A DNA stretch of 17,264 nucleotides from an uncultured Roseateles sp. (GTDB lineage Bacteria; Pseudomonadota; Gammaproteobacteria; Burkholderiales; Burkholderiaceae): contig CAMLKW010000079.1 in NCBI GenBank assembly GCA_946480605.1, positions 1 through 17,264 of the forward strand. The letters are read 5' to 3'. This document shows positions 1 through 7,507 of the stretch, one piece after another. A program made the position numbers and the translations under genes. How positions within the stretch are numbered: the stretch's first letter is position 1; every line of letters begins with the position of its first letter. The notes beneath the pieces are model-generated. The model had not been told where the DNA came from. It saw nothing but the letters and a program-made list of their open reading frames with translations, and did not search any database.

Positions 1-680
1 GCGACCGACACGGCCGACACGACGAGGGCGAGCATCAGCGCCAGGTCGTCGCGCCCGGCCTGCACGGCGTCGTAGATGGCCATGGACGCGGTCTGCGTCT
101 GGCCAGGGATGGAGCCGGCCACCATCAGCGACGCGCCGAACTCGCCCATGGCGCGGGCGAAGGCCAGCAGCGTGCCGGCCAGGATGCCGGGCCAGGCCAG
201 CGGCAGCGTCACGCGCACGAAGCTGCTCCAGCGCGACTGGCGCAGCGTGCGCGCGGCGGCCTCCAGGTTGCGGTCCACCTGCGCGAAGGCGCTGCTGGCG
301 CCTTTGAGCACCAGCGGCAGCGCCACCAGCGCCGACGCGATGACTGCGCCGTGCCAGTTGAAGATGATGGTGTAGTCGAAGTGCTCGCGCAGCCAGCCGC
401 CCAGGGCGCTGCGCCGGCCCATCAGCACCAGCAGGCCGTAGCCCAGCACCGTGGGCGGCAGCACCAGCGGCAGCATGCAGACGGCCTCCAGCACGCCGCG
501 GCCCGGAAGCCGGGTGCGCGCAAACACCCAGCCCAGCGCGACGCCCAGCACCAGCGCGATGCCCGTCGCGACGACGGCAACGCGCAGCGTGAGTGTCAGC
601 GGCGCGGCGTCGAACTGGGTCCAGAGATCGGTGGGCACTTTCGTAATGTACTCGACTACATTGCGTCGATCCGCCCACAT
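1..680 (-). CDS. modB: Molybdate ABC transporter permease ModB, 3' end beyond window
   Basis: This is the inner-membrane permease of a molybdate importer, which normally works with a periplasmic ModA and the ATPase ModC. Read leftward, the translation has the ModB signature LPLVLPPTVLGYG followed by MGRR, then an EAA-type loop (EAAARTL near base 270) that docks with the ATPase, then AFARAMGEFGA, typical of ModB/CysT-like permeases. About 212 residues are visible from the GTG at 638. E. coli ModB has about 229, so only the last few residues are missing at the left edge. The start is uncertain. ATG at 680 has GGGAGG 11 bases upstream, but GTG at 638 gives the usual short N-terminus before the first membrane helix and lies just after a palindrome (642-665) that would otherwise be coding. 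No modA precedes it here; the upstream neighbour is a divergent lipoprotein gene. A tungstate permease is less likely. Confidence 0.9.
   Translation of the reverse strand, partial: MWADRRNVVEYITKVPTDLWTQFDAAPLTLTLRVAVVATGIALVLGVALGWVFARTRLPGRGVLEAVCMLPLVLPPTVLGYGLLVLMGRRSALGGWLREHFDYTIIFNWHGAVIASALVALPLVLKGASSAFAQVDRNLEAAARTLRQSRWSSFVRVTLPLAWPGILAGTLLAFARAMGEFGASLMVAGSIPGQTQTASMAIYDAVQAGRDDLALMLALVVSAVSV
642..665. promoter_or_regulatory. ModE-like operator palindrome at the modB start
   Basis: The sequence reads CGTAATGTA-N6-TACATTGCG. The half-sites are inverted repeats matching at 8 of 9 positions. Spacing and half-sites resemble the molybdate-responsive ModE box upstream of E. coli modA as I recall it (CGTTATATT-N6-TACATAACG type). 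It ends four bases before the possible GTG start of modB at 638. A repressor bound here could block transcription or a very short leader. The match to ModE is from memory; the palindrome itself is read directly. Confidence 0.55.
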
Positions 681-791
681 TGGCGCCCATGCCTCCCGCA
701 GCCATTCATCACGATTGACGATGTCCGCGGACTGATCCGTCGTTACAACCCGTTTCGCGCATGAACGGCGATCACGCCAGGGGAACGAGTT

Positions 792-2672
792 ATGGGTTCG
801 CATCGCACGAGACTGGCCATGGTTCTGGTGGCGGTCGGCTTGTCCGGCTGCGTCAATCTGCCCTACATCGAACCGACCCGGCATGCGCCGCCGTATCAGG
901 CCTCCAAGGGATCGCTGGAAGACGCCATCGGCTACGCGGACCGCAGCTACGACGCCTACGAGGCCAAGATCGTCGAGGAGTGGCGCCGCCAGCAGGGGCT
1001 GTCCACCGCATTGATCGGCGTCGGCGCCCTGGCCATAGGGGCGGGTCTTGCCGACGCGCACCGCGACGTGTTCAAGGCGCTGGGGCTGGGCAGCGCCACG
1101 GCGTACCAGCTGGGCAGCTGGAACAGCAATCCCAAGCGGCTGAGCATCTACATAGACGGCATGAAGGCGCTGGTCTGCGCCAAGGCGGCGGTGCAGCCGC
1201 TGCGCATGAGCACGGAGGCCAGGGCTCTGGTGCGCACGGCGCGCGGGCAGCTGAACGCAGCGGTGAAGGTCGCGGCCGAGGCGATGAAGCTGGCAGGGCC
1301 GGCGCGGGTGACCCCGGGTGAGGGCAGCGGCCTGCAGACCCTGCAGACCGAGTTGCTGGGGCTGCAGAGCGATCTGGAGGAAGCCCGCAAGCAGCAGCAG
1401 CGCGCCGCCAGCGTGGAGCAGCGCGCCGATGGCGCCGGCGCCATGCTGCAGCAGAAGGTCGACGACATCCGCACCATCCTCGACGCGGCCCTGCTGGCCA
1501 CGCAGGCCGACCCGGCCAACCTGCGCGTGGCCATCCAGGGCATCGCGGCCTACGCGACGCAGTTCAACACCGATGTCTCGGCGGGGAGCCTGGCGATTGC
1601 CGAGGCGCTGATCGCGCCGAAGAAGGGCGCTGGTGTCGACCTTGCCAGACCGGAAAGCCTCAAGGACCCAGCAGTACGCGCGGACAAGGTCGAGGCAAGC
1701 CTGGGCGAAGCGCTGGGCGCCGTCAGCGGTGCGCGCATCGAGGTGCAGAGCGCCGTCGCCGAGCTCAAGGGCACGATAGACCGGCAGTTCGAGGGTGTTG
1801 CCGCCAGCCTCGGGGGCTGCGGCGTGGACACCAGCAAGTTCTCGACCGGGCTGGCGCTGGAGGAGGCCACGTTGCAGATCAAGGCGGGCCAGACGGGGCC
1901 GGCCGAGATCCTCATCAAGAGCGGCACCAGGCCCTTCAGGGTGGACGTGTCGACCGTCCCGGGGCTGGCGGTGAAGCTGTCTGCCGAGGGCGGCGCGGTG
2001 CTGGTGACGGCGGACGCCAAGACCGAGGCCGGCAGCTATCGCTTCAAGGTGCGTGACGCGGCCAACCAGAGTGTCACGCTGACGGTGATGGTGACGGTCG
2101 AGGCCGCCAAGACCGGTGGTGACGCGCCGCCCCTAGGCGCCGACAAGGAGAGTGTGCGCCTGGCTCGCCCCAACCTCTGCAACGGCCTGGAGCAGCTCGG
2201 CCATGCGCGCACCTGCTACCTGCAGCAGCAGCTGGGCATCCACGTCGATGGGCAGGTCGGGCCGCAGACCTGCGAGGCGTTCAACAGGGCGCTGGGCGAC
2301 AAGGCCAGTTCGGCGGCAGAGGGGTTCGCAATCGTCGCCCGGCAGGGCAATCTCCAGGTCCTCTCGCCCGATGAGGCCTACATGAACCGCCTCGGGGGGC
2401 TGGCGCTGCAAAGCTGCCGCACCGCGCTCAGCAAGAAGGCGGCGCGTGACGATGGCAAGGCGGCCAGCGCCGCCCACGGCAAGGACGCCGATCTCAGCGC
2501 CGACCAGGTCCGCGCGCTGGCCGGGCTGCTGGGCCAGGAGCCCGTCACCGATCTCGGGCAGCTCAGAGAGGCCTTGACGGCCAACCAGCGGGCCAGCAAT
2601 TGCCCCAGCACCAACGGCGTGTTCACGGCGGCCGAGGTCAAGCGGCTGCAGGAAAAGCGCAAATGCGCCTGA
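792..2672 (+). CDS. Large lipoprotein with coiled coil and C-terminal peptidoglycan-binding-like domain
   Basis: I do not recognise this 626-residue family. The N-terminus is a lipoprotein signal with lipobox L-S-G-C at residues 17-20, so Cys20 should be acylated and the protein anchored to a membrane facing the periplasm. A small hydrophobic Ala/Gly stretch follows near residues 72-90. Residues about 180-240 are Gln/Glu/Leu-rich and look coiled-coil. Residues about 365-440 look like an Ig/cadherin-type beta sandwich. Residues 461-500 resemble a PG_binding_1 fold (LQQQLGIHVDGQVGPQT). The region after 460 holds six cysteines, the rest of the mature protein few, so disulfides are plausible. The start follows GGGGAA at a good distance. 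The next gene begins three bases after this stop, indicating an operon with the protease-transglycosylase and membrane protein genes. Confidence 0.85.
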   Translation: MGSHRTRLAMVLVAVGLSGCVNLPYIEPTRHAPPYQASKGSLEDAIGYADRSYDAYEAKIVEEWRRQQGLSTALIGVGALAIGAGLADAHRDVFKALGLGSATAYQLGSWNSNPKRLSIYIDGMKALVCAKAAVQPLRMSTEARALVRTARGQLNAAVKVAAEAMKLAGPARVTPGEGSGLQTLQTELLGLQSDLEEARKQQQRAASVEQRADGAGAMLQQKVDDIRTILDAALLATQADPANLRVAIQGIAAYATQFNTDVSAGSLAIAEALIAPKKGAGVDLARPESLKDPAVRADKVEASLGEALGAVSGARIEVQSAVAELKGTIDRQFEGVAASLGGCGVDTSKFSTGLALEEATLQIKAGQTGPAEILIKSGTRPFRVDVSTVPGLAVKLSAEGGAVLVTADAKTEAGSYRFKVRDAANQSVTLTVMVTVEAAKTGGDAPPLGADKESVRLARPNLCNGLEQLGHARTCYLQQQLGIHVDGQVGPQTCEAFNRALGDKASSAAEGFAIVARQGNLQVLSPDEAYMNRLGGLALQSCRTALSKKAARDDGKAASAAHGKDADLSADQVRALAGLLGQEPVTDLGQLREALTANQRASNCPSTNGVFTAAEVKRLQEKRKCA

Positions 2673-2675
2673 GCC

Positions 2676-4094
2676 ATGCAGGTCGGCCCCGGCACCCGCA
2701 TCCGTCACGCCCAGCTGCAGGAGATCGGCACGCTGGGCTGTGTGCTGCGCAAGCCTGACCCGGCAGACCCCAGGCGCTATCTGCTCAGCGCCGCGCACGT
2801 GCTCAACCCCGGCGGCTTCGGCGACCGGGGCGACGTGATCGAGGCCGCGGACGGGGCCGGTGCCTGGCAGGCGATCGCCGAACTGGCGGACTGGACCGCC
2901 ATCAACGGCCTGCTGCCCGATGGCCTGTTGATCGACGCCGCCATCGCCCAACTGCGGCCCGAGTTCGCCACCGGCTGGCAGCCCGTGGCGTCGGCGACGC
3001 GGCCTGTCGGCATGGCGCCGCCCGTCTTCAGCGGCATGGATTTGCGCGTCTATGGAGCGCTGACCCAGCAACTGGTCGAAGCCGAGGTGCACTCCAGCGG
3101 CGGCGCTATCCTGCTGGACTACCGGTTGGAGCAATCCGGCCTGCCGCTGTTTGCGATGAAGGTGCGAGGGCAGATCTTCTATGGCCGCAACCTGGGCGGC
3201 TGGCGATCGGTCACCCAGGGGGGAGACAGCGGTGCGCTGGTGGTGGACGCCCAGGGGCGGGCCGTGGGCCTGCACATCGGCAGCACGAGTGCCACGGCCG
3301 AGCTCAACGTCAGCGTCTGCACGCCGATGCAGCGCATCCTGGACAAGTTCGGCCTGGTGCTGGATACAGGCCTGGGCTCGGCCACCCCCGCCGGTGGCGG
3401 CAGCTTCGCAGCGTCGGCGCCTGCGGCACCGACGACCGACACGCTGTCCGAGGCCGCCCGGGTGGCGCTGGGCGTGCGCATCCTGCCGCTGCTGGCGCCG
3501 CACAACTACAACGGCGGCGCGAGCTGGCAGCTGACGCCCCGGGGCGTCATGCTCGGCGCCGAGCTGCCGCGCACGGGTGGCCAGCCGCTGACCGTCGCAC
3601 GCGTCTGGACGCAGTTCGCAAGCGCCATCTGCCGGTCGGCCCGCAGCAACAAGGTGCCGGTGGAGCTGATCGTCGCCACCATCTGCACCGAGAGCCACGG
3701 CGACCCCGAGGCCACACGGGTCGAGCCCGACGGGCGCATGTCGGTGGGGCTGATGCAGACGCTGATCGGCACGGCACGCACGGTCATGCGCGACCCCTCG
3801 ATAGACGCCGCCTGGCTGACCCGACCCGAGAACTCCATCGATGCCGGCACCTCCTACATCGCCAACGAACGGCGCCACTCCGATCTCGATCCGCCGCAGG
3901 TGGCGGCGATCTACAACGCGGGCAGTCTGCGACCGGCTTATGACAACCGCTGGCGCTTCGCGCAGCACGTCGGTTCGCGCGCCCATGTGGACAGCTTCAT
4001 CGAGTGGTTCAACGACTGCTTCGCCTATTTCGACAGCACCCCGCCCGACCTCGCGGGCGGGGCCCCCAGCTTCTGGAAGCTTCTGAAAGCCTGA
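2676..4094 (+). CDS. Trypsin-like serine protease fused to a lytic transglycosylase domain
   Basis: The protein has 472 residues and two enzymatic modules. The N-terminal half looks like an S1-type peptidase: His41 in SAAHV, Asp87 in LLIDAAIA and Ser185 in QGGDSGALV form a plausible triad in the right order. A Ser/Ala/Pro linker (about 233-260) leads to a C-terminal SLT/goose-lysozyme-like transglycosylase domain, with candidate catalytic Glu339 (TICTESHGDP), SVGLMQT at 356-362 and AIYNAG at 410-415, as in soluble lytic transglycosylases. No signal peptide or membrane segment is visible at the N-terminus, although the transglycosylase substrate, peptidoglycan, is outside the cytoplasm. The start lies three bases after the lipoprotein stop without a strong ribosome site, so translational coupling is likely. 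The stop is five bases before the next ATG. The domain calls come from motifs; the function of the fusion is unknown. Confidence 0.87.
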   Translation: MQVGPGTRIRHAQLQEIGTLGCVLRKPDPADPRRYLLSAAHVLNPGGFGDRGDVIEAADGAGAWQAIAELADWTAINGLLPDGLLIDAAIAQLRPEFATGWQPVASATRPVGMAPPVFSGMDLRVYGALTQQLVEAEVHSSGGAILLDYRLEQSGLPLFAMKVRGQIFYGRNLGGWRSVTQGGDSGALVVDAQGRAVGLHIGSTSATAELNVSVCTPMQRILDKFGLVLDTGLGSATPAGGGSFAASAPAAPTTDTLSEAARVALGVRILPLLAPHNYNGGASWQLTPRGVMLGAELPRTGGQPLTVARVWTQFASAICRSARSNKVPVELIVATICTESHGDPEATRVEPDGRMSVGLMQTLIGTARTVMRDPSIDAAWLTRPENSIDAGTSYIANERRHSDLDPPQVAAIYNAGSLRPAYDNRWRFAQHVGSRAHVDSFIEWFNDCFAYFDSTPPDLAGGAPSFWKLLKA

Positions 4095-4099
4095 CCGCC

Positions 4100-5779
4100 A
4101 TGCCATGCCGCCCCATCCTGGCCGTGCTCGGCCTGCTGCTTGGCGCCAGCCTTGCCCACGCCGGCGCCGACCGTTGCAGTCCGCAGGTTGCGGCCCGTGA
4201 AAACGCCATCCTGGAGATCAGCGTGGCGGATGCGCCCGCCGACCTCGTGCTGCAGGCCACGACGGCACGCTCGCTGGCGCTGGGCCCTGTCAAGCCGCGC
4301 ATGGACGGCAGCACGCTGGCGGAGGACCTGCCGGTTTCCTCGCCCAGCCTGCAGTTCGGCGACCTCGTCGGCGACGAGGCCAGCCTGCACTCGGCCGAGT
4401 CCCACGCGGCCCTCGTGGCGACCCGGGAGAACCGCCGCTATCGCCTGGAGCTGGTGAACGGCAGGCTGCCCGAGGGCAGGAATGGCCTGAGCGTGCGCCC
4501 CGTGTTCTCGCCCGCCCAGCCCATGCTCGTGAAGCGCGGCGCGACGCTGACGCAGGGCTCGGACGGCACCTGGACGCTCGGTCGCGACGCGAGGCTGGAG
4601 TGGGTGGCCTCGGTGCAGCAGCCGCTGCGCATCGTGCTGCTGAACTCGGTCCTGCTGCCGCAGGCGGCGCCCGACATGCCCGCGGCCTCCGTCGAACTTG
4701 CCAGCGCCCGCCTCTCGGCCGGCGCCACCGTGCCCTTGCTGGTGCGCGGCACCGGTCCGGCCCTGGGCAATGCGAACTTCCGGCTCTGCCTGGCCAACGG
4801 CGCCAAGGTGGTGGACTTGCCCACCCGGCGCGTGGGCGACGCGAACGACGGCATCCAGCTGAGCGCCACGCTGCCGGGCGACCTGCGCAGGCGCTTGAGC
4901 GATTCGCCCAACGGGTGGGAGGCCGTCTGGGGCGAACCGGTGCGGTTGAAGCTGCTGGCCTGGGTCGATGGCCAGCCGGCGCTGGAGCTGCGGCAGGAGG
5001 TGCTGCTCACCCAGCGCGTGGCCGGGGCGGTGTTCGGCGTGGGGATGTTGCTGGTGATCTACCTCGTCGCAGGGCGTCTCTGGGGCACGTTGCGGCCCAT
5101 CAAGCTGTTCGATCAGCTCGTCAAGCATGGCAAGACCGGGCGCCTCAGCCTGACGAGCTTCCAGACGCTGTGCTGGACGCTGGTGGTGTTGTTCGCGCTG
5201 TGCTTCTCCTGGTATTGCAGCGGCGTGCTGCTGGAGCTGCGGCCCGACGTGCTGCAGCTGCTGGGCATCGTGGGCGGCTCGCATGTGCTGACGCGGGCCG
5301 TCGAAGCCGGCAAGCCCGCGCCCGTAGATGCCACCGCGGCCCCCAAGGGCAGGGACCTGGTCACCGATGCCGAGACCGGCGAGTTCGACATCCTGCGCTT
5401 CCAGATGCTGGCCTTCACGCTCTTCTCGCTGGGCTACGTGCTGTTCAATGTGTGGATGAGCCATGGTCTGCCGGAGCTGCCCCAGAGCCTGTACTGGCTC
5501 ATGGGCCTGGGCAACATCGTGCACGTGGGTGCCAAGGTGCCGGAGGTGCTGGGCCTGGGATCGCGGGCCTCCACGGGCACGCTCAATGCCTACGAGGCCA
5601 CCTTGGGCGCCGACCGTATCCGAGCCTTGCAGGCGGCGCTGGGCGCTTCGCAGACCGGTGCGCTGGACGCCGCCACTCGTGAAGCCCTGGTCAAGTACAT
5701 GTCGGCCAACGGGCTCTATCCGGTCGGCCAGGTGAGCGAACTGCTGCTCAGGAAGCTCGGCGTGGCGGGCGGCCCGTAG
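4100..5779 (+). CDS. Exported multi-helix membrane protein with duplicated membrane module and PG-binding-like tail
   Basis: I do not recognise this 559-residue protein as a named family. The start at 4100 is chosen because it opens a clear signal peptide (hydrophobic residues 6-18, AHA at 19-21) five bases after the previous stop; an upstream in-frame ATG at 4004 would bury it. Residues 22-300 look like an extracytoplasmic beta-rich region. A membrane helix follows at about 307-327 and then a basic loop. Two copies of a membrane module follow, one starting at F354-Q355 and one at F434-Q435. They align without gaps at an offset of 80 residues and share FQxLxxTL, E-L (379-380/459-460), G (389/469) and H (395/475). 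The tail (about 503-545) resembles PG_binding_1 (LQAALG, then GALDAATREAL). It is the third gene of the operon; the downstream ldhA is convergent. Confidence 0.83.
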   Translation: MPCRPILAVLGLLLGASLAHAGADRCSPQVAARENAILEISVADAPADLVLQATTARSLALGPVKPRMDGSTLAEDLPVSSPSLQFGDLVGDEASLHSAESHAALVATRENRRYRLELVNGRLPEGRNGLSVRPVFSPAQPMLVKRGATLTQGSDGTWTLGRDARLEWVASVQQPLRIVLLNSVLLPQAAPDMPAASVELASARLSAGATVPLLVRGTGPALGNANFRLCLANGAKVVDLPTRRVGDANDGIQLSATLPGDLRRRLSDSPNGWEAVWGEPVRLKLLAWVDGQPALELRQEVLLTQRVAGAVFGVGMLLVIYLVAGRLWGTLRPIKLFDQLVKHGKTGRLSLTSFQTLCWTLVVLFALCFSWYCSGVLLELRPDVLQLLGIVGGSHVLTRAVEAGKPAPVDATAAPKGRDLVTDAETGEFDILRFQMLAFTLFSLGYVLFNVWMSHGLPELPQSLYWLMGLGNIVHVGAKVPEVLGLGSRASTGTLNAYEATLGADRIRALQAALGASQTGALDAATREALVKYMSANGLYPVGQVSELLLRKLGVAGGP

Positions 5780-5800
5780 TTCGGTCGGAAGTCCCGGCGC

Positions 5801-6793
5801 TCAGGCTGGAATGCGGTTGCGCAGTGGCCGGCCGGCCTCGAAGTCGCTGAGGCTTTCCACCGTGGTGGCCATGATCTGGCCGATGGCCTCCTGCGTGAAG
5901 AAGGCCTGGTGGCCGGTCACGATGACGTTGGGGAAGGACACCAGCCGCTGGATGACGTCGTCCGTGATGACGGTGGAGGACAGGTCCTGGAAGAACAGGC
6001 TGGCCTCCTGCTCGTAGACGTCGATGGCCAGGCCGCCCAGCTGGCCGGTCTTCAGCGCCTGGATGGCGGCCTCGGTGTCCACCAGCCCTCCGCGGCTGGT
6101 GTTGACGAGCACGGCGCCGCGCTTCACGCCCGCCAGCGATGCGGCGTTGACGATGTGCTGCGTACTGGCCAGCAGCGGGCAGTGCAGCGAGATCACGTCG
6201 CTCACCGCCATCAGCTCGGCCATGGCCACGTAGCGGCCGCCCAACGCCTCGAAGGCCGGGCTGGGCGTCACGTCGTGGCCCAGCAGCGTGCAGCCAAAGC
6301 CATGCAGGATGCGCGCAAAGATGCTGCCGATCTTGCCGGTGCCGACCACGCCCACGGTCTTGCCGTGCAGGTCGAAGCCCATCAGGCCTTCCAGCTCGAA
6401 ATTGCCGTCGCGCGTGCGGGCGCTGGCGCGGGCGATCTTGCGGTTGACGGCCAGCAGCAGGCCCACGGCGAACTCGGCCACCGAGTGCGGCGAATAGTCG
6501 GTCACCCGCACCACGGCGATGCCCAGCGCCGCGGCGGCCTCGGCGTCGATGTGGTTGTAGCCGGTGGAGCGCGTCGCGACGAGTCGCGTGCCCTGCGCCG
6601 CCAGCCGGGCCAGCACGGTGGCGTCCACGCCATCGTTGACGAACACGCAGACGGCCGGGCAGCCCTCGGCGAGCCGGGCGGTGTCGGCGCTCAGCCGGTC
6701 CTGGATGAACACCAACTCGTGGCCGGCCCGGGCGTTGGCCTGGGTCAGCAGGGACTGGTCGTAGCGGCGGGCGCTGAAGACGGCGGTTCTCAT
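5801..6793 (-). CDS. ldhA: D-lactate dehydrogenase / 2-hydroxyacid dehydrogenase
   Basis: This is a cytoplasmic NAD-dependent D-2-hydroxyacid dehydrogenase, most like fermentative D-lactate dehydrogenase (pyruvate + NADH to D-lactate). The start at 6793 gives MRTAVFSARRYD and 330 residues, the usual LdhA length, with GAGGGAG six bases upstream. The dinucleotide-binding loop is GTGKIG at 151-156. The catalytic set appears intact: Arg234 in NTSRGG, Glu263 in DVYEQE and His295 in TGHQAFFT, with the Glu-His spacing expected for D-lactate dehydrogenases. TGHQAF is close to the E. coli LdhA motif. It diverges from the universal stress protein gene across 209 bases, suggesting a shared control region for low-oxygen or stress conditions, but I could not find a convincing FNR-type box there. 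It converges on the membrane-protein gene with 21 bases between stops and no clear terminator. Confidence 0.93.
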   Translation of the reverse strand: MRTAVFSARRYDQSLLTQANARAGHELVFIQDRLSADTARLAEGCPAVCVFVNDGVDATVLARLAAQGTRLVATRSTGYNHIDAEAAAALGIAVVRVTDYSPHSVAEFAVGLLLAVNRKIARASARTRDGNFELEGLMGFDLHGKTVGVVGTGKIGSIFARILHGFGCTLLGHDVTPSPAFEALGGRYVAMAELMAVSDVISLHCPLLASTQHIVNAASLAGVKRGAVLVNTSRGGLVDTEAAIQALKTGQLGGLAIDVYEQEASLFFQDLSSTVITDDVIQRLVSFPNVIVTGHQAFFTQEAIGQIMATTVESLSDFEAGRPLRNRIPA

Positions 6794-7002
6794 GGGCATC
6801 TCCCTCGGCTCTGGGCGCGCGCCGCTGGCAATGTGCAGAAGGCGGGCGCACAATGAAATCGGCCGCGCACGAATGAGGCGCGGGTGCCGGCGGATGATGA
6901 CTCGTCCCGGCGCTGCGAGTTTCGGTCGTGCGGGCCAAAGAGGGTCGCCGGGCCGTGCTCGGCGCGGCGGCGTGTGGCATTGGCTGACCAGAGGAGGTCA
7001 CC

Positions 7003-7455
7003 ATGTTCAAGCATCTGCTACTGCCCACGGACGGTTCGTCACTGTCCGATTTCGCGATTCACAAGGCACTCCGGCTGGCGCGTTCGGTAGGCGCCAAGGT
7101 CACCGGCATCACGGTGATGCCCGAGTACCACGTGGTGAGCTATGCCGTGGAGTCCTTGCAGGACACCCGGCAGCAGTTCGAGGGGGACGTGCGGCGCCAC
7201 GCCGACCAGACCCTCAGCCGGCTCGTGCATGCGGCTGCCGAGGTGGGCGTGCCCTGCGACGCCGTGGCCGTGCCGGGTGACCACCCCTACGAGAAGATCA
7301 TCGCGGCCGCCGAACAGCGGCAATGCGACCTGATCGTCATGGCCTCGCACGGACGCAAGGGCATCAAGGCGCTGCTGCTGGGCAGCGGGACGCACAAGGT
7401 GCTGACGCACACCCGCATCCCCGTGCTGGTCTTCCACCCCGAAGACGAACGCTGA
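7003..7455 (+). CDS. Universal stress protein, UspA family
   Basis: This 150-residue single-domain Usp protein is probably cytoplasmic. It opens with KHLLLPTDGS, the usual first strand and Asp of the fold. It ends with MASHGRKG, nine residues, GS, then a closing IPVLVF strand. This is the G-2X-G-9X-G(S/T) ATP-binding signature, with Ala replacing the first Gly as is common. Such proteins bind ATP and help cells survive starvation, low oxygen or oxidants; the exact role here is unknown. A very strong ribosome site (AGGAGGT at 6992-6998, four bases before ATG) fixes the start. Its neighbour upstream, ldhA, is divergent. Downstream it converges on the CFA-like gene, separated by a stem-loop at 7476-7499. 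Confidence 0.93.
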   Translation: MFKHLLLPTDGSSLSDFAIHKALRLARSVGAKVTGITVMPEYHVVSYAVESLQDTRQQFEGDVRRHADQTLSRLVHAAAEVGVPCDAVAVPGDHPYEKIIAAAEQRQCDLIVMASHGRKGIKALLLGSGTHKVLTHTRIPVLVFHPEDER

Positions 7456-7475
7456 GACCGGCGGCGCGGCGTCCA

Positions 7476-7499
7476 GGCTTCCCGCATGCGCGGGGAGCC
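7476..7499. terminator. Stem-loop between convergent genes, possible bidirectional terminator
   Basis: Two 10-base arms, GGCTTCCCGC and GCGGGGAGCC, flank the loop ATGC. Nine pairs are Watson-Crick and one can be G-U on one strand. It sits 20 bases after the stress-protein stop and just after the CFA-like stop on the other strand. No T-tract follows on either strand, so intrinsic termination is not certain. Confidence 0.5.
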
Positions 7500-7507
7500 G
7501 ACCCGCT

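Noticed and set aside
733..738. TGATCC upstream of the lipoprotein gene, like the ECF -35 element.
   Set aside because: At the right spacing the sequence is CGCGCA, not GTACAA, and no CGTA-type -10 lies nearby, so it does not place the cassette in the sigma regulon.
2133..5524. Long open frames on the minus strand (2133-4106 and 4025-5524).
   Set aside because: They lie opposite genes with clear catalytic motifs, are rich in Arg, Gln, His and Ala, and show no domain. They are shadows of GC-rich coding DNA.
6846..6876. Imperfect direct repeat GCGCAC(G)AATGA in the ldhA-usp intergenic region.
   Set aside because: Only two copies with a one-base difference, without dyad symmetry and with no match to a regulator site I know; probably chance in GC-rich DNA.
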